A DNA stretch of 64,000 bases from Druceiella hillmani. Its lineage: Eukaryota; Arthropoda; Insecta; Lepidoptera; Hepialidae. The stretch lies in the NCBI GenBank assembly GCA_039881145.1, contig JAYKKI010000090.1, positions 5,863,501-5,927,500 of the forward strand, in the 5' to 3' direction. Shown in pieces: positions 48,801 to 61,407 of the stretch. The notes beneath the pieces were generated by a model that had not been told where the DNA came from, searched no databases, and saw nothing but the letters and a program-made list of their open reading frames with translations. The first letter of the stretch is position 1; each line of letters starts with the position of its first letter. The position numbers and the translations under genes were made by a program.

Positions 48801-51800
48801 TGGCATCTATTTTGGGAAAGTAGTATATATAAAGTAGTATATAAGTATAGGAAAGTAGTATATAAGTATGTGGCTCTTTATGTCATTGGGCATAAAGATT
48901 GGCCTCATAAACAGCCTTATGAAATTCCAAAACATAATTTTTTGCACTACTAATTTGCAATGTGATTTCGTCTTCAAGGACATAATTTGCTTAACCGTTT
49001 GAGTGCCGATGAGTGCCATCACGCTCGTGCGCATACTAACTAAATTTGCCACGAGGTCGCTCGCACGCATCTCAAATTTTTTATCTTTCTACGTGTTACA
49101 TAAAGTTCAAATTATATTATTATTAGTAATTATAATATAGAAAGGATCCAGGAAAAGAAAATGTTTAACCCATAATATCGGAATACGAAAATGATTCTAG
49201 TGAAAATGATTGTTTTTCAAGTTGTGATGAAAAATGATAATAGGAGTGACATTGTGGTGCGCTCACAATTTGGCGTAATGCAAATTTTCAGTGATAGTGA
49301 TAATAGTGACGATAACAATTATTTTACTGATACGGAGGCTGTACCGGATTGTGAAAATACGATGTGACCTTGATTTCAGTTTTTGTTATAATTTTTGTTG
49401 ACAATATATATTTCCATAATTTTCTTTGTATTTTATTATCCTTGTACAAGTTTTTATTAAGAAAACGTTGAAAAAAATTATGAAAATTGGATAATTTTTG
49501 GAAGAGATACAGTTTTTTTCGAGACAAGGGTAAATGACATCAAAAACAAAAGATTTCTTTGGCATTTTTAAGTATATATGAGTAAAAAACCATGGCACTA
49601 AAACGGTTAAGCTTCACTAGATTATACAGGCTGTATAGTTGAAAATAACAAAGCCACAGAGAAGTAATTATCTTCAATGTCCGGAAGAGAAAAGTGGAAA
49701 CATTTTCCAAATTTGTGGTGGCTCCGGTGTTATTCAAGTTCAAAGTTTTTGCAATATTCTTACCATATTTTCCACATTTTACTTATCGATATTATAGAAT
49801 ATCTTTTAATAATTTAATATTATCAATAAAAAATCTAAATTGTTTTCTATAAAAATATTTAAAGCATTAGAACATGGGATACACGTTTTTGTCTATTGAA
49901 TAAATAAGTTTAAAATGTCATACTTATTCTCAAGCAGACAATTGCTTTTGTTAATTTTTCAAATGTTCCTAATATTTTTCCTTATGCAGTATTTCAAAAA
50001 ATGGCTTTCACCATTTTCTTCAGGATATCAAAGAGGACTACCTCTCCGCAACTTCGTCATATTTAACTTTGCAAACTGTATGTATACATTCTAAAATGTC
50101 TTTAGAACAGTTAAATAACGAAACTAATGTCCATTTACATTGTGTTTATTGGAGAAATTTTCTATTCTTATTACTAAATAAAATATAAACTTCTATGAAT
50201 ATTTCTTACTGCGTTACTGCTAACTTGTAATATATTGCACAAGTGATGTAAGATTATAAAGCTGTTTAAATGATTTTGTTCTTTTTTAATTCCTTTTTAA
50301 GTCTTTTTTCCATTTTATCTTTGGACATTATTCTTGGCAATAGACCTTTTTTTCTCTTTATTTCGTATAGACCATTGTTTGTTACTTTTGTATATGCATA
50401 CAATCCATTGCTGTTTTTTACGAAAAAGAGCATGTTCTTTGACTGGGAGAGATAGCATTTGTAGCAACAATTTCATCAAATGTAATGTTTGTTCATAAAA
50501 GAAATTAAATGAAAAAAAATTAAGTGACAATATGAATATAATACCTACTATTGAGAGTTTGATTTTATTGACAAATATTTCATTCTTTTTAACAACTTCA
50601 GTGATCATTACGCCTTGAAGCAGAGTGGGATTGTCACCTCATAAATTTTACGGGTATGTGTGCTGCCATTATCGGTGATGAAACATTGTTTATACACGGG
50701 TGTTGCGCACGCATGTTGGAAAAATTATTCAAAATTGCAGTTATGTATTTTGGTGCATATTATTATTGGTTACAATAATAATATTGCAAGCAGCCCTCGG
50801 TGTGAACTTATTTACGGCAGGTCGGGGTTAAACCGTTAAATATATAGCTACATTGGAAATATGCCTGGTAAATCACTTTAGAGTAGACTTTTTGACTGCC
50901 ATTAAAATTAGTTAGTAGTTAAAATTAGTATTTTAATTTGCACTACTAATGGCCTGATCGGGGACCAAAAGGAGAGAATAAGTCAATGAGACCGATCCAG
51001 TCAAAAGGTAGGGAACAGAAATCAACATTCACTTTATTGATCGGATCTATACTGGACAAGTTTGTTTATTTCATCTCCACCAAGTATTTGCATACGTTGT
51101 GCGTGCGTAGGTGTACTGTAAGTATAACAAGGAAATTTATATACTAATTGCAACGTGCTATGAGACGACAAGAAAACCAAAAACAAGTGTCGGCGGTAAT
51201 ACTCTTCGAGAGTTAAAAGATCTTTACTGACATAATGGTACAAATGAAATAAAATATTTAATTTTGACACACTAAGAAATATTGAGATTGTGTGAAATAT
51301 GAGCAATTCATGTGTGAAAGAGATCAATACATGAACACCAAAAAATATGAGTCAAGTTTCAAATAAATTAGCTTAAATAAAATACAACTATATGTTTACT
51401 AATGTATATTTCCTTAAAATATAAGTAAACAAATGTTTAACAACATTTTATCTAAATAAATTAATAATAATTTTATATTTCAGCAAAAGTAGCATTTTAT
51501 TACAGCGGTAATGTAAATTTTATTGACATACAAATAGCACTTGGGTTGTTATTAAATAATATATATAGATATTCAAATATAGAGAAACCGTTAAAAAGCC
51601 GCGTGTTATACATTGATATAAAAATTTCGTTCGACGAGTATCAATTAGAGGGAAAGGTCTTATGGCCTTTATTGACAGCATATATTATTTTTTGAAAACA
51701 TTTCAAAAGGGGCATTATAGAAAATAATGTGAAGATACAATGGGACCAAATCGGAGACCCGCAGAAGACTATAATAATAAAATCCTTAAATCGTAACCTT

Positions 51801-52540
51801 ATGAAAAATATTTGGAAAATATGTTTATATGAATAGATGATTGGTTAGTTTCTTTGCTTAATGTTATTCAATGTCACACAGTGGGTGCGTACCAAACAGC
51901 ATGCTCCGTGAAATAAATAATAAGCAATTAAAAAGATAAATTAAGTTCCATATTCTAGTAAATAGTAAATTTATATAGACTTTTCTTCTATCATTTTAAT
52001 AGAATACTCTATTCCAAAAGTCTATCGAAGTGTCAACAATTTTATTGCTAGCACCAAAAAAGTTTATATTTTTATTAAATTTAAAAAGTTGACAAGCCAG
52101 CATTCATATTTTTAAGCTAAATCACGCCGATTTAAATATTAGTGTAAAATTTCATAAAAACACAACTTTTTATTTTGCCAAAATAAACACGTTATCGCAA
52201 GCCACTTCTTTGTCAAAATGTTTTATTTAATTTTATTTTGTGAATTTTGTTTAAGTTTAAAATTATATGTTTTTCACTGCACAACATTGCAATTCAATAT
52301 GAGACACAATACGCATGTGTGCAGTAAGTTTATAATAAAGATGATTTTATATAAATACAATGATGTAATAAACTCAAAAAACATATTAATAAGAGTCTAT
52401 TAAGTAAAATAATAATCTACCTCAGTTATTTACGTATATTATTTTAATGCATTATAGGGTAGGTATTAAATTTGTTTGTACAAAAGCTACGATGACGTTA
52501 AATACAATGATGAGGTACATGTGATGATGGTAAGACTAGA
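45871..52540. other. Intergenic region between the convergent genes
   Basis: 6.7 kb. It holds the piggyBac MITE at 48991-49610. Elsewhere I see AT-rich DNA with small scraps of dispersed repeats, such as GACTTTTTCCCGGACTATGG at about 46569. No splice-linked coding exon was found. On the minus strand the 3' UTR of the Zasp-like gene should lie within roughly its last 300-500 bp; TTTATT (AATAAA on the minus strand) occurs at about 52223. Confidence 0.55.
48995..49606 (+). mobile_element. piggyBac-like MITE, 612 bp, TTAA-flanked
   Basis: TTAA lies on both sides (48991-48994 and 49607-49610). The left end CCGTTTGAGTGCC pairs with the right end (reverse complement CCGTTTTAGTGCC). TTAA duplication with a CC-starting inverted repeat is typical of piggyBac elements. 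Inside is the same acidic ORF region as at 3530-3339 (FGVMQIFSDSDNSDDNNYF), but here the ATG has become ATA and there is a frameshift upstream of it. The transposase body is missing, so it depends on an outside source. Confidence 0.85.
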
Positions 52541-52660
52541 CTAGAAGGACGTTTGGCCGGGATGGTCTTCGTAGTGTTGTGTGCCGGGCGGTGCTCGGTA
52601 ACCAGGGTAGTTATTATTGAGAGCATGTCGGGCGAAAAAGCCAGAATAGTCCTTCTTTAC
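52541..52660 (-). CDS. Zasp66: Zasp66-like terminal exon
   Basis: Acceptor (minus strand) TATCCGCAG just above 52660, 39 codons and stop TAG at 52543-52541, phase 0. Product VKKDYSGFFARHALNNNYPG continuing YRAPPGTQHYEDHPGQTSF. Confidence 0.85.
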   Translation of the reverse strand, partial: VKKDYSGFFARHALNNNYPGYRAPPGTQHYEDHPGQTSF

Positions 52661-55600
52661 CTGCGGATAACAATGCAAAGTGAATAAATATATCATAAAT
52701 TTTTATTGGAATAAAAGCATTTCTAATCAGAACATGAAAATGAAAATGTAACAGTTATAAATCATAACAGGTATAATAGTTATAAAGGAGCGGAATATCG
52801 CAAGACCCAGACAAAAATACCTGTGATGAAAATGTTTATCTTTTTTCTGAAACTCAACAATTTCCTTATTGGAAACACATAAGAAGGCTTGATAGTCAAA
52901 GGTTCAAAGGACATATTTGGTTCTCCAAATAATGGTAATTTTATGGGTGCTCTGGAACTATTAGCGGAGTACGACCCATTCATTCGTGAACAACGAGAAC
53001 TGCGACCAAAACCTCTAATATCATACCAAATTAAGTAGAAGATACAGGTTAATACCAAAACATATAATGAATACCAGAGTAAGTTTCTCCCTTACAACTT
53101 TGTACAAACATGAATAAACGTAGAAAGTAGTATTAAAAATAGAACTCGGGTAATATGTCAATTGTAGAAGGTTCAATATTTGAAAAGAAGCTCATGATAA
53201 ATTACAAATTCACTTTTGTATCTCACAAATATGGAGATTCGTATCGAGTGATCTTAAAAGTTATTCGGCAAACAAAGATATAAATTTTATCCTCAACATC
53301 ATTTCAATTTTTGAAATTGTTGCCTTTTTGATTACAAATGATGATGTGACATGACTGAAGGAACAAAAATTGCTATTTGACAATAAAAAATATAAAAATA
53401 TAAAAAAATGCTCCAATCTACAACCCAAGTAATAATTGGGGTTATTCTTTGGGTATCAGTTTAAAATCTATACATTTGTGTCTTGCTCAATGAGAGTGTC
53501 TCATTGTTTCATTTAAATCATAGGGCGCTTAAGTAGTACAAAACCAAATAAAAAGGAGAATACCTTGCGTGGTCTGCAGGCGGGACCTTTAGCGAGTTCC
53601 ATTCGCGCGTGGTTTTCCGCGGCAACCGCTTCCTTTACGGACTGCGGGGGCCATTTCTGGTCTCCGCGCATGTTCACGCCTCCTGTTAGGAATAATTGAA
53701 ATAAATTTTATGAGAAATGATAAGGGACAGAATAAAAATACTATTTTCAGATTCGAAATTATAAGAATTATTTAAAACACGATAATTGTATAGCTCATTG
53801 ACTTGTTCTTAAGTACGTACAAATGTGACGACTCCTCGATTGCTTTATTGTTGTTTTATATGTTGTTTTATATTGATGGACAGAATAAAAATACTGTTTT
53901 CAGATTCAAAATTATAAGAATTATTTAAAACACGATAATTGTATAGCTCATTGACATGTTCTTAGGTACGTGCAAATGTGACGACTCCTCCATTGCTTTA
54001 TTGTTGTTTTATATGTTATTTTATACTGATGGACAGAATAAAAATACTGTTTTCAGATTCGAAATTATAAGAATTATTTAAAACACGATAATTATATAGC
54101 TCATTGACTTGTTCTTAGGTACGTGCAAATATGGCGACTCCTCCATTGGTTTATTGTTGTTTTATATGTTATTTTATATTGATTATAACTGGCTCAGAAA
54201 TTTGAAAGTAATTTACTTTACAAACCTATTTACTTTCGTTCCCGTAACAGTAACGTCATAGTACACATGAATGTTTAATAAATAGGCTTGGATAATTGTA
54301 AGTTTTTACATGCCCTCAAAAAAATCGAACAGAATTGGTAGGTAATATTTTCAATTTGTTTGTAGTTATATAATTAAGTTTCTGCAAAAACTGAAGTGGT
54401 TGGATTAATGTTGGTCAATGAGCTTTTGAAAGATGTATTCCAATTGTACATGAATCACAGACGAACGTGTATGACAATTCATTAGTGATGGCAATGAAAT
54501 GATAATGTTTGATGTAACGGAAAAGCCGCGTAACAAAAGATTTTTTAAAGAATTGTTTGCAGAATCAAATGAAAAGTGCATTGAACCTGACATTCCTGCT
54601 AATGCAAGTTTTGTTATGAGATTTTATTCTTTTAGTATTTAGAAGTTATTTAAATAAAGATATTTAGCATTAACGAATGCTTAAATTAGTCGACAGAATT
54701 TTTTTATATAGTAGAACAGAATAGGTATTGTGTAAGAAACATAAAAGTCGCTTGAAAACGACTGAAATAATATTTTTTTTAGATGATAATCATTTAGAAA
54801 ACCATTAGTTTTGCGGAAATGAATAGTTTAGAAGTCATACAAATCAGTTGTTTTAAAAAACAATTCCATTAAATCATGTGAAATTTGGTACGGAAGTAGA
54901 GTAGCCGTGAAGCGACCATGCAATGAGCGATTTTTTTGTTTATTCTGAGATTCTTCTATTGTTTGTGTGTTGATTTTTTTCTGTTCTATAAAAATACGTT
55001 TAAAAAACCACTCGTAAAATTTGTACAACTAGAGATTTGCTTATAATCTTAAAAACTATCTTAGGATGTGGTGATAATCTAGACAATGAATCGTAGGGAT
55101 ATAACTATTGCAAAATCTTCAGATCCTAAATAGAAAATGTGAAATTTCTGCGACATTTGTAATTTTAGGAAAACTAAGTATTTTTCTTTTAACGAAGCAT
55201 TAATTCAACTCAGATTTACCTAAATTATTTGCAAATTAACTTTTATTAGCCTTAATATACACAAAATGTGTTCATGTAAAATGACTGTTCTAGACAAAGA
55301 ACTTTTATGATGTGCACGTAACAAACAGAGAGCGACATACCCTATTGTTATTGTTTATAACCCGTTGGACTAGTCTCGGCAGTGATTGTTTGTTTGTTGT
55401 ATGCTCTTTCTATGTCTATTCAACAGTATTAGTGACTTTCTTAACGATATTGGCTTGTTTATGGACTGATTATTGCTCACTTGACTACTCGGTTTATGTG
55501 ACTTGGACTCTGTTTTTAGCTTACTTAGTAATTGGGACACTGTTTTTCTGTACCTATGACTGAAAATCGACGTAGGCTTTGTGCGCCCTCCTATACACCT

Positions 55601-57781
55601 CACGAATACGCCTTTAGTATATATGATCTGTGAATATGCCATGATGCATTATTTTTATGGCGTTGCAAGATGCATTTAACGAGAAATTGACAGGTTCTAT
55701 CATGAATTTGCTGAAAATGAATCAGGCCCAGCAAAATAGTGATATTCGGACATACATAATTCGTTGTTAGGAGGAATAGTTCCAGGCTTCCGTGATACAA
55801 AACAAAATAAAAAGGAGAATACCTTGCGTGTAGAAGCACTTAAACCAGAAGGTTATCTAAGACGGGTAGCGCTTTGTCGAGCAATATTGACAAAAAATCG
55901 GGAAGATCCAAACTTTTTCGATAACGTTTTGTTGTCTAATGATAGCTGGTTTGAGCGATTAGGGTGTTTAACACTTAACTATTCTTATTATTATTCAGTT
56001 GTAAACCCGCACTTGGTAAGAGAATTAAGCTTTCAAGAGTGCTACAGTGTCAATTTATGGAGTGGAATTTACCATAATTTATGGAGTGGAATTTACTTCT
56101 TAATAAGGAGTTCGTGGGCAACTTCGGACTGCAGTCACGTCTGAATGCGGACCTCTACCTAAACTTTTTATAAAATGGACTGCAAAACCTCGGCCATAAT
56201 GTCTCATCTAATGTACAAGAGAGCATCTGACTGCAGCATTGTCACTTTGCTTTAGGAGTGATGCTGTAATGCAGCATATCAGGAGAGGTGAAATTGTAGT
56301 AAGTTTGAGTTGAATTAATGTTTTTTTAAGGAACCATACTTAGTTTTGCTAAAATTACGATTGTGGCAAAAATTTCACATTTTGTCTTTAATGACTTAGT
56401 GCACATGATATTATTTTCTAAAGATATTGCAATAGTTACATCACATTTTTTGTCTAGACTATCACCATATACTAAAGCAGTTTTTAAGATCATAAATAAA
56501 TTTCTACTTGTACAGATTATAAGACAGTGCTTTTTTTAAATACATTTTTTTTGAGACCAGAAAAAATGAACATAAAGTTTCCAACAATAGCAGAAGCTAC
56601 GAATAAACATAAAAATCTTATGCTCGCTACATGATTACTCTACTTTTATACCGAGTGTCATGTGATTTAGTGGAAGAGTTTTTGAAGAAAAGTGTTTTGT
56701 GTAACTGGAGAAAAGATTTTGGAAACAAACTGCAAAGAAAATCATAACTTTTAAGCTATTGACTTTTGCGGGACTAATATTTGTTTAAAATGACTTTTCA
56801 CGGTGTTTTCTACCAAAAAAATTTTGGACCACTGTAAAAGTTCCATCTTGTATATCTTTGTCAATATTAGTGCAGTATTTTATTGGCAGAAAGTAGTGAA
56901 TGTTATTGAATGTGATAAGATTTGTTACGAGTGATGAGATTAGATTTTTTCCAAAAATTGAACTCTGTATCGCTTTTATGAATTATTATGCTTTTGTACA
57001 ACACACTACACGAAATTTGGGCATTATGATTAATTGTTTATTTATGATAATATGTAGGCTATGCAGACAACAAAAAATGACAATAATGGAAACAAAAAGT
57101 GTAAATAAAATTTATCACCTTCTAACCTCTTGGATGGGATGTAGATGTATATACACCAAAGTATTTTACTACAATATTATTTGTTTTCAAAGTATAAATG
57201 TAAAGAAAATAGAAAAATTTATAAAGAAAAAAAACAAGAAAATTTTCAATATAAAAGTAGAGCCAACTTCAATCGATGATGTCAGAGAGATTAGTCATTT
57301 ATATCTTTTCCTGGAGAAAGGACATCGAAAACCTCCATAGAACTCATTTTCCAAGGGGGCGGGTGATGATAAGTCCATTTAATGGTTTTGGGAATTTGTT
57401 TAGTTTCTTCGATAAATCCTTTTTTATGAAATGTGATTATTCTTCATTATATTGGGCAAATTATAATTATATAAGAGTTTATTAATAGTTCTGAAAATGT
57501 TTGTTTTGAAGGCACTCATTTCAAATAGTTCTCATGTAATTGAATCTTTGCGAAAAAGGGCCGCTTGTACAAGGCTCTTATTTAAAATTTCTTTTAGATG
57601 TTTATCTTTGCGTACCTTGGAAGGATGCTGTAGCAGGTTGGCTAGCAAACACAGGCGGCGGTCGTTGATGTACGGGCGGGTGGGGGCGCAGCTCGATGGT
57701 AGTCGGCGGCGGCTCGTAGCGGGGCGCGACGGGACTCTCGTACGGTGCCGGCGCACCACCCTCGTAGTACAGAGGCGAGTG
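52541..57781 (-). CDS. Zasp66: Zasp66-like Z-disc PDZ protein, last three exons (5'-partial)
   Basis: Exons on the minus strand are 57781-57616, 53682-53564 and 52660-52541. The joined phases agree: 0, then a Gly codon split 1/2, then 0. The product is 134 codons plus stop. The first exon is a proline/tyrosine-rich linker (LYYEGGAPAPYESPVAPRYE, then RPPPVFASQPATASFQ). The second reads GVNMRGDQKWPPQSVKEAVA, then ENHARMELAKGPACRPRK. The third reads VKKDYSGFFARHALNNNYPG and YRAPPGTQHYEDHPGQTSF. I recognise the KWPP...GPACRP+K.KDYS.FFA..AL...YPGYRAPPGTQH series as the C-terminus of insect Zasp66/Zasp-type proteins, which bind alpha-actinin at muscle Z-discs. That comes from memory of the family, and the exact paralogue is uncertain. 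The PDZ domain should be on exons beyond 64000. Far more GC-rich than the surroundings. Confidence 0.75.
52661..53563 (-). other. Zasp66-like last intron
   Basis: 903 bp. It contains an unassigned minus-strand open frame with a membrane-like segment (52780-53091). Confidence 0.7.
52780..53091 (-). other. Open frame with one membrane-like segment, inside the Zasp-like intron
   Basis: A 103-codon stop-free frame, plus its stop, runs from 53091 down to 52780 on the minus strand. It begins GRNLLWYSLYVLVLTCIFYL plus IWY, a likely membrane segment of about 20 residues. A polar stretch follows (RSSRCSRMNGSYSANSSRAP), then PLFGEPNMSFEPLTIKPSYV. No ATG precedes the hydrophobic part, so if real it would be an internal or terminal exon. 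A weak AG (TTGTAAG) lies just upstream. No family recognised. It may be a transposon scrap, an alternative 3' exon of the host gene, or chance. Confidence 0.3.
53564..53682 (-). CDS. Zasp66: Zasp66-like penultimate exon
   Basis: Minus strand acceptor TTCCTAACAG above 53682 and donor GTATTC below 53564; 119 bp = 2 + 39 codons. Product GVNMRGDQKWPPQSVKEAVA, then ENHARMELAKGPACRPRK. The last 8 bases and the donor are copied at 55796-55830. Confidence 0.85.
53725..54183. repeat. 153 bp tandem triplication
   Basis: GGACAGAATAAAAATACT begins units at 53725, 53878 and 54031, exactly 153 bp apart. Each contains ACACGATAATTGTATAGCTC and TTTATTGTTGTTTTATATG. There are only a few substitutions, so the array is young. 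It starts about 40 bp from the penultimate Zasp-like exon. Confidence 0.95.
55796..55830 (-). repeat. 35 bp copy of the Zasp-like splice donor region
   Basis: It is identical at 34 of 35 positions to 53537-53571. It covers the last 8 exon bases (minus strand CACGCAAG), the GTATTC donor and 27 intron bases in all. Similarity stops sharply on both sides. Confidence 0.9.
55826..56260 (+). pseudogene. DDE (IS630/mariner-like) transposase remnant
   Basis: The open frame reads RVEALKPEGYLRRVALCRAI, then NREDPNFFDNVLLSNDSWFE (the first catalytic Asp region, usually DNVLFSDES.F) and VVNPHLVRELSFQECYSVNL plus WSGIY. The order matches a common insect transposase group (RV..L.PEDYPRR..FC, DP.FL..VLFSDE, YWS..NPHW, SVNVWCGI). 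The catalytic region reads SNDSW instead of SDES. A 23 bp tandem duplication near 56060-56095 and stops after 56142 break it. The stretch to about 56260 shows faint remains of the rest. Confidence 0.8.
57616..57781 (-). CDS. Zasp66: Zasp66-like proline-rich exon
   Basis: Minus strand acceptor CTTTGCACAG above 57781, donor GTACGC below 57616; 55 codons plus 1 base. Product HSPLYYEGGAPAPYESPVAP, then RYEPPPTTIELRPHPPVHQR and PPPVFASQPATASFQ. The long minus-strand ORF at 57532-57789 that begins MHSTRL is another frame of this exon and is not the product. Confidence 0.8.
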
Positions 57782-58156
57782 CTGTGCAAAGTTATGATTA
57801 GTAACGAAACGGTATATATTGCAGTGTGTGGAGTTTTTTACAGTGAATTTTTAATTAACACGCTGCTAAGTACACAGTTTGTTATTAGATATGTTTGTTA
57901 CTGTTTAAACATTACGCATAACGATGACACTCTGCAAGAATATGTTTGATATAGCGATTGTTTAAGTAAAATATTACGATATTTTTGGAGTCGACTCGTT
58001 AAGAATCAGTTTTCATATATACTATCCGGTATGAAGTTTTATGAGGAGTAAAATCAGTAGGCCAGAGTGTCCGAAGTTCAAAAAAAGTGTAACCGTTAGG
58101 TGGCCTCTCTGAGCAACATTTCTGTGCATCGTTAGAGGGAGATATCAATATGTTTA

Positions 58157-58256
58157 TTTGGCATTTTCTTATGGTGTATTCGCAATGACGGAGTATGACA
58201 CACATATTGGCATTTTCTTATGGTGTAACCGCAATGTTGGAGTGTGACGCACATAG
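58157..58256. repeat. 50 bp tandem duplication
   Basis: TTGGCATTTTCTTATGGTGT followed by CGCAATG, GAGTATGAC or GAGTGTGAC and CACATA occurs twice in a row, with five or so differences. Confidence 0.85.
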
Positions 58257-61200
58257 TTCACTATCATTCGCTTATATCAAGATGTAATCATTAAATGTCA
58301 TTTATTGTCTTCTATCCTACAAAATTAAAGTCTTTTTTAATTTTAAATTCTTAGTCTGACGTTACTGAATATTTTTATTTTTGTTGTGTAAATTTGATCT
58401 TGTTCATTTGTGTTTTACTTGAAAATAATTACATTGTCAGATTTTTTTTTATTAAACAATTTACCATTTATATTTAGTGATATTGATATTTATATTTACA
58501 TAGAGTGTTAATTATTTTATATATTCCGAGACAATCGTACTTAAGGAGTAAACTCTAGTCGTGTGTCGGAGCTGACAGGCACATTTTTTTAATTTCACCT
58601 TTCCTTTCAACAAACAAAAATTACAAATAGGGTGTTATTAACACTTATCTTGAACTAGTTTTTTTTAGTCCTTTATCTTGAATTAACTTTTTTCTATACT
58701 TTTGGGCATGTATTATATGGCGACAAAAATCTTTGTATTCATGAGATTTGGTTCTCAATAACCGATAGATTAAAGCGTTTTAAGCCTTGACTGGCAGAAG
58801 CAGTTTTTTAAGAGTAATTGGAAATATTTTAGAAAATTGGTGTCTCGATAAATATTTAGAAGATACGATTAGAGGTATGAAATGTCGTAGTTTCGTATAA
58901 ATAAATGAAATTGAATATAAACATATTTGAAGAATATATTTACTGATAATTGGGTTATATGGGGGAAACTCCATCTCAAACGACTCTTTGTGTTCCTTAT
59001 AGGTTCCTTATTTGTTCAGTCGAGGAAGTTTTTAATTATTTTCCCATGGTTAATATTAATATTTCGATACAACAAATGAAAAGGAAAGCAATACATTTTT
59101 TATTCAGAAATCGATTGTATCTTATTAGCTCCTTCAATAAAAATTTTTGATATTCAAAACTTAGGAGACAGATAAAGATTAGAGTTCAACTTTGACCAGA
59201 TACGTAAAATTTAATTTGGCACGTGTATTATCTACACATAATATTTGAGTACTTAATTCATAATGAACATACATTGAACATTGGTTAATTACGATAAATA
59301 CATATAATTTCGATAACAAAAGGGTTAATTAAACCAGAACCACTATACAGTAAGTATAAATATGTTTAAATATGCCAGTAGCACGGAATCAGCAAGCAGA
59401 AATTAATAAGTGCAAGTAAATACAAGAAAGTGCAGTGTTATCATAATTTTACAAATAAAATAGAGTTGAGAGTTTTGATTATTAACATTTATCTGGCAAC
59501 ATCGATGAAAAGCGGCACAAGGTTATTTACAAATATTTTTATTCTATAACCCTTGATTTATTTGTTACTTTTTATTTTATTTTATGTAAAGGGAAAAAAA
59601 CAAACACAAACTATTTGAAATATTCTATGAACACTAAATACGAAATAAGTTTGTGTTCTAACATTTCCACAAAGAAAAAAGAAACATAAATACATTTATA
59701 AAATATCCAATTAAATACAACAATACATAAATGTGACAATGTTAATTGAAGTAAGTGAAACAATATTCCCCCCTCTTTAGAATTTTAAGGGTCACTTTAG
59801 GGGAACATTAAAGGTCAAAACTGAAATATATGAAGTTATATATCATTTTATTGAAATTATTTATTTTATTGAGATTATAAATTAGGTTTTGTAGTCTTTG
59901 CGTCTAATAAGAAAAAAGGAACACTTATTGAATCACCATGGCAATATATCTGAATTTATTGCTTAGTCTTTGAATGGTCGATGCGATTTCAAAAATGAAA
60001 AAGAATAACCAAAATATTTTTATTTTATGGTTGGGAAGTTACATAAGTGAGGAGTTACACTTTTTAGGTAAGTTACATAATTTGTTTATCGATAATAACA
60101 ATTCGAAGATCACCGAAAAATGTCAGAAAGCACAGCTGTACCTATTCGAAAGGAATGTATTTTAAAAACGTATGATTTCTCGAATTAAATTAAATAAAAT
60201 GTAATAACAATTCAGAAACCACTAATTTTGGAAAAATAAAATTGTCATTTTAAAAAAATAAAATTGTCATTTATAGCTATGGGTAAAAATGCATATATAA
60301 AAATCAAAGTTGAAGATGCTTTAATAATTTCTCTTGTTGTGTCAATCACTTTACAGATGGCAGTAACTTTATAGAGACCGTGTCAAATCTGCTAACTTAT
60401 TTGTGTAATTACTTATTTGTGTAGTAGATGGCACCCTTAAATCTGTATTTGTCAAATTAATTGTAATTGATTTGTTCTTAATGTACAACATTAATTAGTA
60501 ATTAATTACAACTACTGGAATCGATACTGTATTCATATATTAATATATGAATCTTCATGAAAGAAAAACAAAGACAAGAAGATATTCGATGACATAGTAT
60601 CACTGAGCTTGAAAAAGGTTGATGTGATAACCACAGAGTAACTAATCAATATTTTAAATATTTCCTTATGAATGTTTTTTATTGTAGGCCTAGAAACGAC
60701 ATAGTTTATGCATACTAATCCTGCACCCAATTTCAAACTTTTGCCAAAATTACAAACATACATTGTTACATCGTTATATATTTAAAAGAGGTGTTTGAAG
60801 AAAGAATATTCCTTTAACTTTAACTTAAAAATCGGCCGTCGAGGCGATCGGTACAGACGAAATTGGTTGAAATGAAAACCTATGCGAGATTCTAATATGA
60901 AAGTCGTAGGTCAAATGAAATAGGTAACATTAACATAGTTATATTTAAATAGTATTTCATTATAACGTAAATACTGCAAAGGTTTGCGGTGATCTTAGCG
61001 AAATCGAATGATTAACCTTATTTTGGTATTATTTAGTAATAGAAGTAATGTTTATTTATCCATGAGATTTTAAAACATTGAGGTTCTTTTTTGAAACTAA
61101 ACCAAACGGCGTTCTTTTAAACATTTTTACAGGTTTCGAGTAATTTTTCGAAGGATTTAGTATTCTTTTAGATATTTTTGTGTAAACTAAATTCGTGTTT

Positions 61201-61407
61201 ATTGTTAAAATTTTCTTAAAAATGTGAATTTATAATAGTTTTATAGGGAAACGAATAGCGAGAAATAACTTTTCAAATGACATTTTATAGAATGTGTGAT
61301 TATCACAATTCCACGGTTGACGATTGAATTTAAAAGTCTCTCTGTCAAAATCACTTCTTCTGTTACCCAGTGTCGCCAGAGTCGCTACTGTCGCGCGTCA
61401 TCCATAG

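Larger units (their letters stand above)
53683..57615 (-). other. Zasp66-like intron with repeats
   Basis: 3.9 kb. It holds a 153 bp triplication (53725-54183), a 35 bp copy of the gene's own splice donor (55796-55830) and a transposase remnant (55826-56260). Nothing recognised in 54190-55750 or 56270-57610. Confidence 0.65.

Noticed and set aside
50270..50608. ORFs on both strands in T-rich DNA
   Set aside because: Low-complexity Phe/Leu/Ser against Lys/Ile composition; no motif.
55312..55642. Opposed ORFs of 83 and 90 codons
   Set aside because: The plus frame is hydrophobic and the minus frame basic, as expected for two strands of one non-coding stretch; no splice support or recognised family. 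Possibly a repeat scrap.
57532..57789. Minus-strand ORF beginning MHSTRLCTTRVVRR
   Set aside because: It is an out-of-frame reading of the GC-rich Zasp-like exon 57781-57616; the spliced frame gives the family-like proline-rich product.
57497..57949. Plus-strand 150-codon ORF over the same place
   Set aside because: It is antisense to the Zasp-like exon; its Arg/Cys-rich composition is typical of a shadow frame.
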